Shown here one piece after another: positions 16,081-23,673 of a DNA stretch of 63,974 nt. Position numbers and translations under genes: made by a program. Below the pieces are notes generated by a model. That model was not told where the DNA came from. It made no database searches and saw only the letters and a list, made by a program, of their open reading frames with translations. The DNA lies in contig CAPHDI010000003.1 of NCBI GenBank assembly GCA_948623715.1, positions 1-63,974 on the forward strand, read 5' to 3'. Position 1 is the first letter of the stretch. Every line of letters starts with the position of its first letter. This DNA comes from an uncultured Candidatus Saccharibacteria bacterium. GTDB taxonomy: Bacteria; Patescibacteriota; Saccharimonadia; Saccharimonadales; Saccharimonadaceae.

Positions 16081-17174
16081 AAAAGCCTGTTCTCTATATT
16101 ATCCATGGTTGGACTTATACTGTCGCGCCCTGGGAGAAGACTATCGCTCTCCTTGAGAAGCAGGGCTATAAAATCGAAATGCTTCATGTTCCTGGTCTCA
16201 CCTCCCCTTCGAAAAAGGTCTGGACTATTGATGAATATGTCAATTGGGCCGATCGTAATATACCCGATGGCGCCGTCGCTCTCGGCCATAGTAATGGAGG
16301 TCGCATTTTATTGAATCTCTGTAGCGAGAAGCCAGAGAAACTTTCCCACCTAATTTTACTCGACGCCGCCGGCGTTTATGAATCTTCCAGCAAGCGCGAC
16401 ATCTCCCGCACTATCTCGAAGAGCCTCGGCTTCCTCAAGAAGATTCCCGGCCTCACGAAGGTCTGGCACAAGCTCACCGGCGCTACCGACTATGCCCGCG
16501 CTCCCGAAAATATGAAGAAGACCCTCACGAATATGCTCGAAAGTGATAAAAAGCTCGACCTTACGAAAGTTACCGTCCCGACCTCAATCATCTGGGGCGC
16601 CGAGGATACTGTCACTCCGCCTCGTCAGGCTGAAGTTATGCACGAGAAGATTAAGGGTAGTACTCTTGATATTCATCAGGGCTGGACGCATGCGCCCTAT
16701 ATCTCGCACCCTAGCGAGCTGGCGAAAGCGATCATCCGTGCTTACAAGAAGCCTCCAGAGATCGCCCATGAAGAGCCGGCCGTCACTCAGGCTGCCGAGA
16801 TTTCCGCCTCTATGTCCATGAAGAAAGCAGCCGAGCCGGTTGTCCCCAGTACCGCTGATGTCTCTGCTTCGATGACTATGAAAAAGGCCAATGGTCCGGT
16901 CCCGACCGACGCCGCGAAGACTTCTGCTGCTCTCGCTGTCCCTGGCAGTAAGAAGACTCCTGATAGTGTCGTCGCCAGCCTCAAGGGCGTCGAATATGAA
17001 AAGGCTAATCTCGATCTCTCTCGCTCGCGCCAGGTTATCACTACCGCCTCCGTCCCGAAGATTGGCCGCATTGAGAAAATGAAACGCACCATGAAACGCA
17101 AGCGCAAAGCGAAACAGATCAATAAAGCCAAGCGCCGTGCCACTAAAGCTCAAGCGAAAGCATCGAAATCATGA
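16077..17174 (+). CDS. Alpha/beta hydrolase with repetitive basic C-terminal tail
   Basis: The protein has 365 residues. The hydrolase core (about 1-225) has an oxyanion strand YIIHGWTY, nucleophile elbow GHSNGG (S72), acid loop IIWGAEDTVTPP and His in GWTHAPY, so a Ser-Asp-His triad is intact. The tail is odd. Two near-repeats of the form SASMSMKKA/SASMTMKKA (about 240-285) are followed by a very basic, probably disordered end (KRTMKRKRKAKQINKAKRRA). Such a tail could bind nucleic acid or anionic polymer. The ATG overlaps the stop of the MurF-like gene (ATGA). The substrate is unknown; the context suggests cell-envelope metabolism. Confidence 0.85.
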   Translation: MKKPVLYIIHGWTYTVAPWEKTIALLEKQGYKIEMLHVPGLTSPSKKVWTIDEYVNWADRNIPDGAVALGHSNGGRILLNLCSEKPEKLSHLILLDAAGVYESSSKRDISRTISKSLGFLKKIPGLTKVWHKLTGATDYARAPENMKKTLTNMLESDKKLDLTKVTVPTSIIWGAEDTVTPPRQAEVMHEKIKGSTLDIHQGWTHAPYISHPSELAKAIIRAYKKPPEIAHEEPAVTQAAEISASMSMKKAAEPVVPSTADVSASMTMKKANGPVPTDAAKTSAALAVPGSKKTPDSVVASLKGVEYEKANLDLSRSRQVITTASVPKIGRIEKMKRTMKRKRKAKQINKAKRRATKAQAKASKS

Positions 17175-18268
17175 TTAGTCTCGGACAGGCTTCTAACTAC
17201 CGCTTCGGGCAAGTTTGGCGGCACCTCTTCGCATGGGGTACTCGCCGCGATTCCGAGAAGCTCCGCTCTTGCCTAGCCAAAAAGTATAAGGTTGGGGCAG
17301 AGAACGTCGCCCTCTACCACACTGGTCGTTCTGCGCTTAGCGCTGCCCTTCAAGTTGTCGCGCCGGACGGTGGAGCTAGAGTAATTATTCCTGGGTTGAC
17401 TTGTATTGCCGTCGTCCGCGCCGTCCGTGCTGCCAGCTGTGAACCGGTTTTTGTTGACATTAAACCCGATAATCTGGAATATGATTATGATAAACTAGAA
17501 GAAGCTCTTGACAAAAATAGTGAGGTGTGCTATAATGGTAATATAATCCTAATTCAGAATACATTAGGAATCTCTTGGCACGCCGCGAAACTCGAAAGAA
17601 TCGCTAAAAAACATCATGCTATTATCGTTGAAGACCTTGCTCATTCTGCCGGTCGGGTCTATGCAGACGGTCGCGCCGTCGGCACTGTTGGTGCCGCCGC
17701 GGCCTTTTCCTTTGGCAAGGGTAAGGCGATCGACACCATCTCTGGTGGCGCCCTCATTCTTCGTGGTCAGCCCGCTCTCCAGCCGACTCGTCGCCCGAAG
17801 CTTTCTGATCGCCTCCGCGACCGCTGGTACCCGCTTTTTGGCAGTCTCAGTCGGATCTCTGGTAAGCTCGGCAAATATTTTATGGGTGCGCTCGTGAAGA
17901 TTCACTTTGTCCAGCGCTCTGCTGATGCCGAGCTAGATTTATCGCATCGCTTGACGCATTGGCAGGCGAAGCTTGCGCTTCGGCAGCTCGGGAACCTCCC
18001 GCAGACTCCGCTGCGTGAGTTTCGCCTCGTCTCGCGACGAGCCGAGCTGCTCACCGAACTCAAGGCACATGGCTATGATTTCGATGAGCTTTGGTACGAC
18101 ACTCCCGTGTCGCCCCGCCGCTACGCGGCGGAAGCCGATTTTCCGGATACCGCCTGTCCGACCACCGTCCAGATTTCTCAGCAGATCATCAATCTCCCGA
18201 CCTGGTATCCAGAGAATCGTCTTGCCAAAGCCCACGAAATCATCAAAAAATACGAGGTAAAATCATGA
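17171..18268 (+). CDS. DegT/DnrJ/EryC1-like PLP aminotransferase
   Basis: The protein has 365 residues with the type I PLP fold. HTGRSALSAAL lies near the cofactor phosphate site, VEDLAHSAG holds the Asp that contacts the pyridine nitrogen, and AFSFGKGKAIDTISGGAL carries the Schiff-base Lys (probably K185). Family members transaminate keto-sugars for surface polysaccharides. The ATG overlaps the hydrolase stop and its own stop overlaps the FemAB start, so it belongs to the wall operon. Codons 113-124 contain a perfect promoter-like sequence (TTGACA at 17508, TATAAT at 17531) that encodes ALDKNSEVCYNGN, a stretch atypical of the family; see findings. Confidence 0.85.
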   Translation: MISLGQASNYRFGQVWRHLFAWGTRRDSEKLRSCLAKKYKVGAENVALYHTGRSALSAALQVVAPDGGARVIIPGLTCIAVVRAVRAASCEPVFVDIKPDNLEYDYDKLEEALDKNSEVCYNGNIILIQNTLGISWHAAKLERIAKKHHAIIVEDLAHSAGRVYADGRAVGTVGAAAAFSFGKGKAIDTISGGALILRGQPALQPTRRPKLSDRLRDRWYPLFGSLSRISGKLGKYFMGALVKIHFVQRSADAELDLSHRLTHWQAKLALRQLGNLPQTPLREFRLVSRRAELLTELKAHGYDFDELWYDTPVSPRRYAAEADFPDTACPTTVQISQQIINLPTWYPENRLAKAHEIIKKYEVKS

Positions 18269-19335
18269 CCAAGACATCCGCACCACATCCTGCAGTATCT
18301 CAGCAAAAACATTCCACAGTATCTGATGCCGCCTCACGTCAGCATGAGTCTGACGATAAGCTCTGGCCAGAAGTCCTCAAGCTCTACCCTGAAGTCAATT
18401 TTCTCCAGTCGCCCGAATGGGGCGAAGTTAATAGGCTTGTCGGCCATAAGGTGATCGTCGAACACAACCTAGATAAGGCGCCGCACTTCTGGTGTCAAAT
18501 GATCGTCAAGAACGCTAAGCGCGGCCGCTACCTCGAAGTTCCCGGCGGTCCGCTCCTTGACTGGTCCAATAAAGTTGCCAAGCAAGCCGTTTTTGCGAAG
18601 ATCCGCGAAATCGCCGAGCGCGAGAAATGCGTTTTTGTCCGCCTCCGCCCGCAGCTTCGCATCGCCGACCTTGATCTGCTAAGAAGCCTCGGCCTTCGCA
18701 AGGCTCCCATGCACCTCCACGCCGAGCACACTATCATCCTTGATCTTACGCAGTCCGAAGATGACCTCCTGAAAGCCATGCGCCGCCAGACTCGCTATGA
18801 AGTCCGCCGCGCCGAGAAGCTTGGCATCACCGTCAGTTTTAGCAATGAGAAGGCTCTCTTCGAGGAGTTTCATCAAGTCCAGGCTGAGACTGCCGCCCGC
18901 CAGCATTTCATTCCGCCCGATCTTGATACTCTCCTTGCCGAGCGTACAGCTTTCGGCGATAATGCTCGCCTCTATGTCGCTCATGCCGCCGATGGCGCCC
19001 CGATTACCTATGGCCTCATTCTTATTTCTGGCGACGAGGCCGAATATTTCGAAGCCGCCTCGACCGAGCTGAATCACAAGCTCCCCGGCGCCTATGCCCT
19101 CCAGTGGCAAGTCATCCGCGACCTGAAAGCTCTCGGCCTTAAACGTTATAATCTCTGGGGTATCGCTCCGGCTAATCAGCCCGAGCATCGCTATGCGAAA
19201 GTTACTACTTTCAAAAAAGGCTTCGGCGGCGAAATCGTCGAGTTCGTCCCCGCCCAGGATCTTGTCATCAATCCCCTCCGCTATAAATTCAACCTCATCG
19301 TCGAAACCATCCGCAAGAAAACCCGCCACCTCTAA
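18265..19335 (+). CDS. FemAB-like peptidoglycan interpeptide bridge enzyme 1
   Basis: The protein has 356 residues. It has two GNAT-like halves: KNAKRGRYLEVPGGPLLDW and RLRPQL in the first half, then RRAEKLGI and KRYNLWGIAPAN with TFKKGFGG in the second. Fem-type enzymes transfer amino acids from aminoacyl-tRNA to the lipid II stem peptide at the inner membrane face. The first 30 residues are Ser/Gln-rich and not part of the fold. ATG 18265 overlaps the DegT-like stop (ATGA). It is the last gene of the 14809 operon. A second family member with the same motifs is at 22369; the pair could add successive bridge residues. Confidence 0.9.
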   Translation: MTKTSAPHPAVSQQKHSTVSDAASRQHESDDKLWPEVLKLYPEVNFLQSPEWGEVNRLVGHKVIVEHNLDKAPHFWCQMIVKNAKRGRYLEVPGGPLLDWSNKVAKQAVFAKIREIAEREKCVFVRLRPQLRIADLDLLRSLGLRKAPMHLHAEHTIILDLTQSEDDLLKAMRRQTRYEVRRAEKLGITVSFSNEKALFEEFHQVQAETAARQHFIPPDLDTLLAERTAFGDNARLYVAHAADGAPITYGLILISGDEAEYFEAASTELNHKLPGAYALQWQVIRDLKALGLKRYNLWGIAPANQPEHRYAKVTTFKKGFGGEIVEFVPAQDLVINPLRYKFNLIVETIRKKTRHL

Positions 19336-19394
19336 TTTTTAGTTGATAATGTTTCATCTCAAAAATTTAGTCTAGGCAAACGTGAGTTTTTTGT

Positions 19395-19580
19395 TACAAT
19401 AGTACTGTCTAATTCACGTAAAATTTCTCCAGCTCGCTTGGTGCTATATGAACGGCACCGTGAGTAGTAGGTAGCATCAGGCTTAGCTTGAGAAAACTTA
19501 CGTGGATTAGACACCCCTCGCGGTGTCGTTTTTATAGCTAAACCTCTGAGGGTGATAACAATACGCCAAAGGAGGGCATA
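19395..19580 (+). promoter_or_regulatory. Pseudoknot-type structured leader B with promoter
   Basis: TACAAT (19395-19400), 6 nt, then G19407 as predicted start. Outer stem: GTCTAATTCACGTAA (19407-19421) with TTACGTGGATTAGAC (19498-19512), 15 bp with one G-U. An inner stem (TGGTGCTA/TAGCATCA) presents the loop strand ACGGCACCGTGAG (19452-19464). This pairs over 13 nt with CTCGCGGTGTCGT (19517-19529), which starts 4 nt after the hairpin and runs into TTTTT. The rest of the leader ends in AGGAGGG before the ATG. From the P2 strand onward it is identical to leader C, apart from the first bases of P2, for more than 80 nt. Confidence 0.85.
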
Positions 19581-20930
19581 ATGCTAAAAATAAAGAAAAC
19601 TAAACCTTATCAATTTAGAAAATCACGCGGAAACTCTACGTATAAAATATATGCGGGAAGAGTAGCATGCGCATTAGCTCTTATTTGTAGCATTGTCCCA
19701 ACTTTGGCGTTACTTACTTATTATGATCCTTATGCAGAAAAAACTTACGCCGCCGACAAAAGCCTCTCTGATATCAACAATATGCAAGAAATGCGTACCT
19801 CTATCTGCGAAAACTCCACGATTGGAGAATCTAACGCCCTTACCGACACGCGTGACAATTCTACCTATACCGTATCAAAACTGAATGATGGCAAGTGTTG
19901 GATGACGCAAAATTTACGTATTACTAAAGAAAGTGTCGAGGAAAACGGCTCATTAGCAATACTAGATAATTCTCAGAGTAATATAGGAGCCGGCAATGAC
20001 TTCAGCCTACCTACTGCGGATATCAATAGCTTTACTGACAATACTCGTGCCAGCATATATTATGCTGGCGATGAAATATATGGTGCGTATTATTCTTGGT
20101 GCGCAGCTACGGCCGGGAGTTGTCAAGATGTGACGACAGCAGGTATAAATGCTAGCGATAGCATTTGTCCTCGGGGCTGGAGACTACCAACACAATTGGA
20201 TTATGTAACATTACGGGAAGAAGCGGGAGAATGGACGCAAAAAGTTATCAACGAAAAAACATATGAGGGGCGGACTTTTCGTGGTAGTTTTTGGGTGGCA
20301 GCCGGCACCGTTGGCAGTGATGCAATTTTACAGTATATGTCGAATGGATATTACTGGTCTAGTACGGCTAGCTCAGAAGAAAAAGCCTACAACTTATACT
20401 TCCTAAAAACCGGCACAAATCCAGCCGCCAGCAATAATAGGCTCGCAGGTCGCACCATCCGTTGCGTTGCTGAAAGTTGGCCATCAAAAGACGTTGACGT
20501 AATTGCAGTGGTCGTCCCGCCCGTCATCTCTATTGATGCCACCTCCGGCATGAATAAAGAAGTTGATCCTAATCTAGTTACAAAAGGAGAAATCTCCGCT
20601 ACTATTTCCGCAAATACTACTTATGCTGTCCAACTTAGTGCTAATAAAACTTCTCTCACTAATCCTAACAGCTCCGAAGAACCAACTCCTACTAACTCCA
20701 TCCCCGCCTCCTCCAATGTCCAAGCTAAGACTAATGCTTGGGGTATACTAAACTCCGACAATACTACTTATTCTGCTATTACTACTAATCCTACCGCTTA
20801 CTATAATACAGAATCAGCAAACGAAGATTCTTCCAAGACTCACACCTTCACTCTCGGCGTCTCCGTCTCCCCTACTCTTCCTGCTGGAGAATATTCTACT
20901 ACCGTAACTATTACCGCGGTGAATAACTAG
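19581..20930 (+). CDS. FISUMP-domain secreted protein, paralog 1
   Basis: The protein has 449 residues. A basic N-terminus and a hydrophobic segment (about 28-47) form a signal peptide or anchor, ending near TYA. The FISUMP (TIGR02145-like) core follows: KCWMTQNLRI, GAYYSWCAATAG, ICPRGWRLPT, GYYWSST and TIRCVA. This fold is related to C-type-lectin/formylglycine-enzyme-like domains used for binding at the surface. Paralog-conserved cysteines (CENS, KCWM, ICPRG, RCVA) may form disulphides. A C-terminal beta-rich Thr/Ser/Asn domain (about 315-449) ends TTVTITAVNN. No sortase or membrane anchor is seen at the C-terminus. Expression is probably controlled by leader B; a terminator follows. Confidence 0.9.
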   Translation: MLKIKKTKPYQFRKSRGNSTYKIYAGRVACALALICSIVPTLALLTYYDPYAEKTYAADKSLSDINNMQEMRTSICENSTIGESNALTDTRDNSTYTVSKLNDGKCWMTQNLRITKESVEENGSLAILDNSQSNIGAGNDFSLPTADINSFTDNTRASIYYAGDEIYGAYYSWCAATAGSCQDVTTAGINASDSICPRGWRLPTQLDYVTLREEAGEWTQKVINEKTYEGRTFRGSFWVAAGTVGSDAILQYMSNGYYWSSTASSEEKAYNLYFLKTGTNPAASNNRLAGRTIRCVAESWPSKDVDVIAVVVPPVISIDATSGMNKEVDPNLVTKGEISATISANTTYAVQLSANKTSLTNPNSSEEPTPTNSIPASSNVQAKTNAWGILNSDNTTYSAITTNPTAYYNTESANEDSSKTHTFTLGVSVSPTLPAGEYSTTVTITAVNN

Positions 20931-20942
20931 TAAAACTCATCC

Positions 20943-20978
20943 GATAAAAAGTCCTCAACCTCAGGAGGACTTTTTATC
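20943..20978 (+). terminator. Intrinsic terminator after paralog 1
   Basis: GATAAAAAGTCCTC (20943-20956) and GAGGACTTTTTATC (20965-20978) form a perfect 14 bp stem with A/T flanks; it could work in both directions. Confidence 0.9.
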
Positions 20979-21022
20979 ATGCTAGTGCTTGCTAATTTTT
21001 CTCAAACCATGCTACTCTGGGC

Positions 21023-21249
21023 GCAGGTAGCAGCCTCTCTTGCCTAATTGATAATAATTATGCAGGAGAAAGGAGGCATACTAGTTATGGGAATATCATT
21101 CTTTTTAGGCCGATTCAGTTTCTCGTTTAAGATCGAAAACTGGTCAATGACCGCAAAAATTAGCATCGCTCCAAAGAAGCGACGCTAACCAAAACAATAT
21201 GACTCCATCTTACCACTAATTCTTAGAAAAGGCAAGATGCTGCTACCGA
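21023..21249 (+). other. Inverted-repeat segment enclosing a 33-codon ORF
   Basis: GGTAGCAGC (about 21025) with CTTGCC nearby is mirrored by GGCAAG and GCTGCTACC (about 21231-21249). A second pair, GCTAATTTTT (about 20989) and AAAAATTAGC (about 21155), interleaves with it. Together they could fold the region around the small ORF at 21087. I do not recognise the arrangement; it differs from leaders A-F. Confidence 0.4.
21087..21188 (+). CDS. Small ORF, 33 residues, strong ribosome site
   Basis: The ATG at 21087 has AGGAGG 10 nt upstream. The product begins MGISFFLGRFSFSFKIENW and ends with a basic APKKRR tail. It is amphipathic and aromatic, so a membrane-active or leader peptide is possible. 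Nothing in the sequence shows that it is translated apart from the ribosome site, and it lies inside a larger inverted repeat. Confidence 0.35.
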   Translation: MGISFFLGRFSFSFKIENWSMTAKISIAPKKRR

Positions 21250-21304
21250 TTTTATTTCTGCTTATAATAAACCTCTAGAACACAATCCGAAATACCACAC
21301 ATAG

Positions 21305-21330
21305 AAAAAGCCCCTCCTTTCGGAGGGGCG
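21305..21330 (-). terminator. Intrinsic terminator of the 21419 gene (minus)
   Basis: On the minus strand GCCCCTCC-GAAA-GGAGGGGC is followed by TTTTTC. Confidence 0.9.
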
Positions 21331-21418
21331 CTGGGAAAATGGACTGTGTCGTACTAGCGCCGAAGCGCCATCGTGAATCATAAGATACCGGTCAAACACT
21401 GAGTAATTGCGCCGGCTT

Positions 21419-22255
21419 TTACCAGCCGCCGTGCGTCTGGCGGTAGGTGTTGATCCGCTGCTGATAGTCGGGCCAGAGCGTCTTCACGGCGGACTCCGCA
21501 CTGTTCGTGTACAGTTGGGCGACGTAGCCCAGACTGTACCCTCGGCCCATCAGGTTTTTCACTGTCGAGCAATCGTGCCCGTACAGTGTATTAAAAAACT
21601 CGATGTAGGCCGGCGAATTCAGGATCGCCTTCGCCAGATCCATCAGCTGAGTCACGTTCATGTCCTTGAGGATCGCCTCGGGCATGAACATCGCCAGCGA
21701 CCGCCGCAGCGACACGGCGTAATAGCCATCGAAAGTCGCCAGCTCCTCATCCACGATCTGCCGCACCTGCCAGTAGGGCGAGCGCCACGCAGACGCCCTC
21801 AGGTTCTTCAGGGTCTCGTAGGCTGTGTTACCGAGATACTGGCGGAAAGTCGCCTCGGACATATAGTCCGACAGTCGCCCGTAGCTCGGGTGGTAGGCGG
21901 TGAACAACGCATAATTAGCGTCGTTGACCGCATGGCAGGCGTCGAAGATGCTCTTCAGCTGATAGGCGTCGTCAAAGGTCAGACGCAGTCGCCGCATCAT
22001 ACAGTCACCGTCGAACATCCCGTGGAGCTGGCACCCGGAGGTGTCCCACTCCGTGACCAGGCCGTAACCGATCACCGACAGCGCGACGCCGTACTCGCCG
22101 GTCGAGTAGATCGGCATCTGCGGGTTACTCTTCGCCGGCGACACGGCGGTCGGATAGGGCGCGGTGGACGCGAAACTGGGCACGATCAGGGCCATCGACA
22201 TCGCGATGGCGACGATCAGGGACAGGGAAATGCGAGAAATCTTGCGGATTTTCAT
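21419..22255 (-). CDS. Secreted orphan protein of unknown function
   Basis: The protein has 278 residues. A classical signal peptide (about 1-29: MKIRKISRISLSLIVAIAMS, ending FASTA) predicts secretion. The mature part is helical and rich in Tyr, Ala and Leu with scattered Cys (CQLHG, CMM, CHAV, CST), which could form disulphides. No family recognised. ATG 22255 was chosen because GGGAGG lies 7 nt upstream. The gene is driven by the TTGACA-17-TGTGCTATAATGG promoter at 22348-22320, whose -35 region overlaps that of the divergent FemAB gene. A terminator is at 21330-21305. Confidence 0.75.
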   Translation of the reverse strand: MKIRKISRISLSLIVAIAMSMALIVPSFASTAPYPTAVSPAKSNPQMPIYSTGEYGVALSVIGYGLVTEWDTSGCQLHGMFDGDCMMRRLRLTFDDAYQLKSIFDACHAVNDANYALFTAYHPSYGRLSDYMSEATFRQYLGNTAYETLKNLRASAWRSPYWQVRQIVDEELATFDGYYAVSLRRSLAMFMPEAILKDMNVTQLMDLAKAILNSPAYIEFFNTLYGHDCSTVKNLMGRGYSLGYVAQLYTNSAESAVKTLWPDYQQRINTYRQTHGGW

Positions 22256-22319
22256 GCTAGGACCTCCCATTTTCAAATTTTTTGGTACGATGAGCCCGTC
22301 AAAAACAGCTCATACTTCC

Positions 22320-22368
22320 ATTATAGCACACATTGCGCAAAATGTCAATAGGTGGTACAATAAATCTA
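22320..22368. promoter_or_regulatory. Overlapping divergent promoters
   Basis: Minus strand: TTGACA (22348-22343), 17 bp, TATAAT (22325-22320). Plus strand: TTGCGC (22333-22338), 17 bp, TACAAT (22356-22361), with the FemAB ATG 7 nt later (near-leaderless). The two -35/-10 pairs interleave, so the secreted orphan and FemAB 2 should compete for polymerase. Confidence 0.7.
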
Positions 22369-23397
22369 ATGAATACTTATCATATTTCCGACGCTGAAAG
22401 CCGCAAGGAGTGGGACGCTTTCGTCACCAGCCACCCTGAGGCGAATTTCCTCCAATCTTGGGATTTTTACGAATTCTACAAAAGTCGCGGCAATCAGATC
22501 GTCCGTCGCCTCGCCCGCAACGAAGACGGCAAGATTGTCGGTAGTTACGCCGGCGTCATCGAAAACGCTAAGCGTGGCCGTTATCTGGCGATTGCTGGCG
22601 GTCCGACTCTCGACTGGGAGGATCGCGCACTAGTTGACGCACTTTTCGCTGATATGCGTACACAAGGGAAGCAGCATAAATGCGCCTTCGTCCGCGTCCG
22701 TCCTCAGCTTGAGCTTTCCGAATCTGGTATGAATCTTATGTCGGAGCTCGGTCTCCGTCGCGCCCCGATGTATCTCTCCGTCGAATTCGCCGGCATTCTC
22801 GACCTCAATAAATCCGAAGATGAGATCCTCAAGGGCATGCGTCAGCGCCTCCGTCGCGCCCTCCGTAAGGCCGAGAAAAACGACATTCAGGTCGAGACTA
22901 GCACTGATCCCGCCGACATCCACGAATTCTATCAGATCGAACTTCAGACTGCTGGTCGCCATCGTTTCATTGCCTTTTCCGAAGACTTCCTCACGAAGCA
23001 ATTTGCTGCTTTCGCAAAACATGGCGAAGCTGTCCTCTATACTGCAAAACTCGGGGATGAGATTCTCGCGCAGAATTTCATGATTTTCTACGGCAACGAA
23101 GCTTCTTATCACTACGGCGTCTCCTCTGAACTTGGTACGAAATATTCCGGCGCTCCGCTCCTCCACATGGCCGCCATGCGTGACGCTCGTGAGCGGGGAA
23201 TTAAACGCTATAATTTCTGGGGAATCGTCGACGAAACTGACATTCATCATCGTTTTTATGGCGTTTCCTGCTTCAAGCGTGGCTTCGGCGTCGATGAATA
23301 TAAATACATCCCCGCTCATGACCTTATCTTAAGTAAGCCTCGCTATGCTTTTGACTGGCTGATCGAGACTTTGCGCAAAAAATCCCGCCATGTGTAG
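22369..23397 (+). CDS. FemAB-like peptidoglycan interpeptide bridge enzyme 2
   Basis: The protein has 342 residues and is a paralog of the 18265 product, with the same landmarks: NAKRGRYLAIAGGPTLDW, RVRPQLEL, LRRALRKAEKNDI and KRYNFWGIVDETD with CFKRGFG. By family it adds an amino acid to the stem peptide of lipid II from aminoacyl-tRNA. It lacks the Ser/Gln-rich N-terminal extension of the first copy. The mRNA is nearly leaderless (7 nt between -10 and ATG). It stands alone, away from the four-gene wall operon, suggesting separate regulation. Confidence 0.9.
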   Translation: MNTYHISDAESRKEWDAFVTSHPEANFLQSWDFYEFYKSRGNQIVRRLARNEDGKIVGSYAGVIENAKRGRYLAIAGGPTLDWEDRALVDALFADMRTQGKQHKCAFVRVRPQLELSESGMNLMSELGLRRAPMYLSVEFAGILDLNKSEDEILKGMRQRLRRALRKAEKNDIQVETSTDPADIHEFYQIELQTAGRHRFIAFSEDFLTKQFAAFAKHGEAVLYTAKLGDEILAQNFMIFYGNEASYHYGVSSELGTKYSGAPLLHMAAMRDARERGIKRYNFWGIVDETDIHHRFYGVSCFKRGFGVDEYKYIPAHDLILSKPRYAFDWLIETLRKKSRHV

Positions 23398-23404
23398 GCA
23401 AGGC

Positions 23405-23616
23405 GCGGTATTCGGTGTTAGTTCGCTATAAGACAGCATTTCCAGGCTGGCGCGGGTCAAAAACACGGCCCGTCCAGCGACAGGAGTCGAGTCCGAGAAA
23501 GCACGCTTTCTCGGGGAGACGACGCCATCGCTGGTAGCGACGCAGTCGCGTCGCGTAAGGGATTCGATTTTGAGAGCGCCACCCGCTGACGTTAGCGAGC
23601 TAGTGCCGAATATTGC
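23405..23616 (+). repeat. Long-hairpin intergenic element 2
   Basis: Outer arms 23405-23428 and 23593-23616 pair over 24 nt with no mismatch (18 Watson-Crick, 6 G-U). All differences from perfect complementarity are G-U, which points to an RNA function. Internal stems include CCAGCGA/TCGCTGG, TGGCGC/GCGCCA and the hairpin CCGAGAAAGC-AC-GCTTTCTCGG. The layout parallels the element at 14576-14743. It fills the gap between FemAB 2 and the DUF308-like gene; a long terminator or a structured RNA are both possible. Confidence 0.6.
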
Positions 23617-23673
23617 TCAATTTTTCTCCACATTTCGCTAATGTATGCTAGAATAGTATAAATAGGAGGATTT

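Noticed and set aside
19407..19529. Leaders A-F as integron attC-like or other recombination hairpins
   Set aside because: They lack the GTTRRRY/RYYYAAC core sites and no tyrosine recombinase is present. The stem begins exactly at the predicted transcription start in all six copies, and deviations are G-U pairs, which favours RNA.
21407..22351. Long plus-strand ORF opposite the secreted orphan (314 codons)
   Set aside because: Arg/His-rich shadow frame caused by codon bias. The minus strand has a signal peptide, ribosome site, promoter and terminator.
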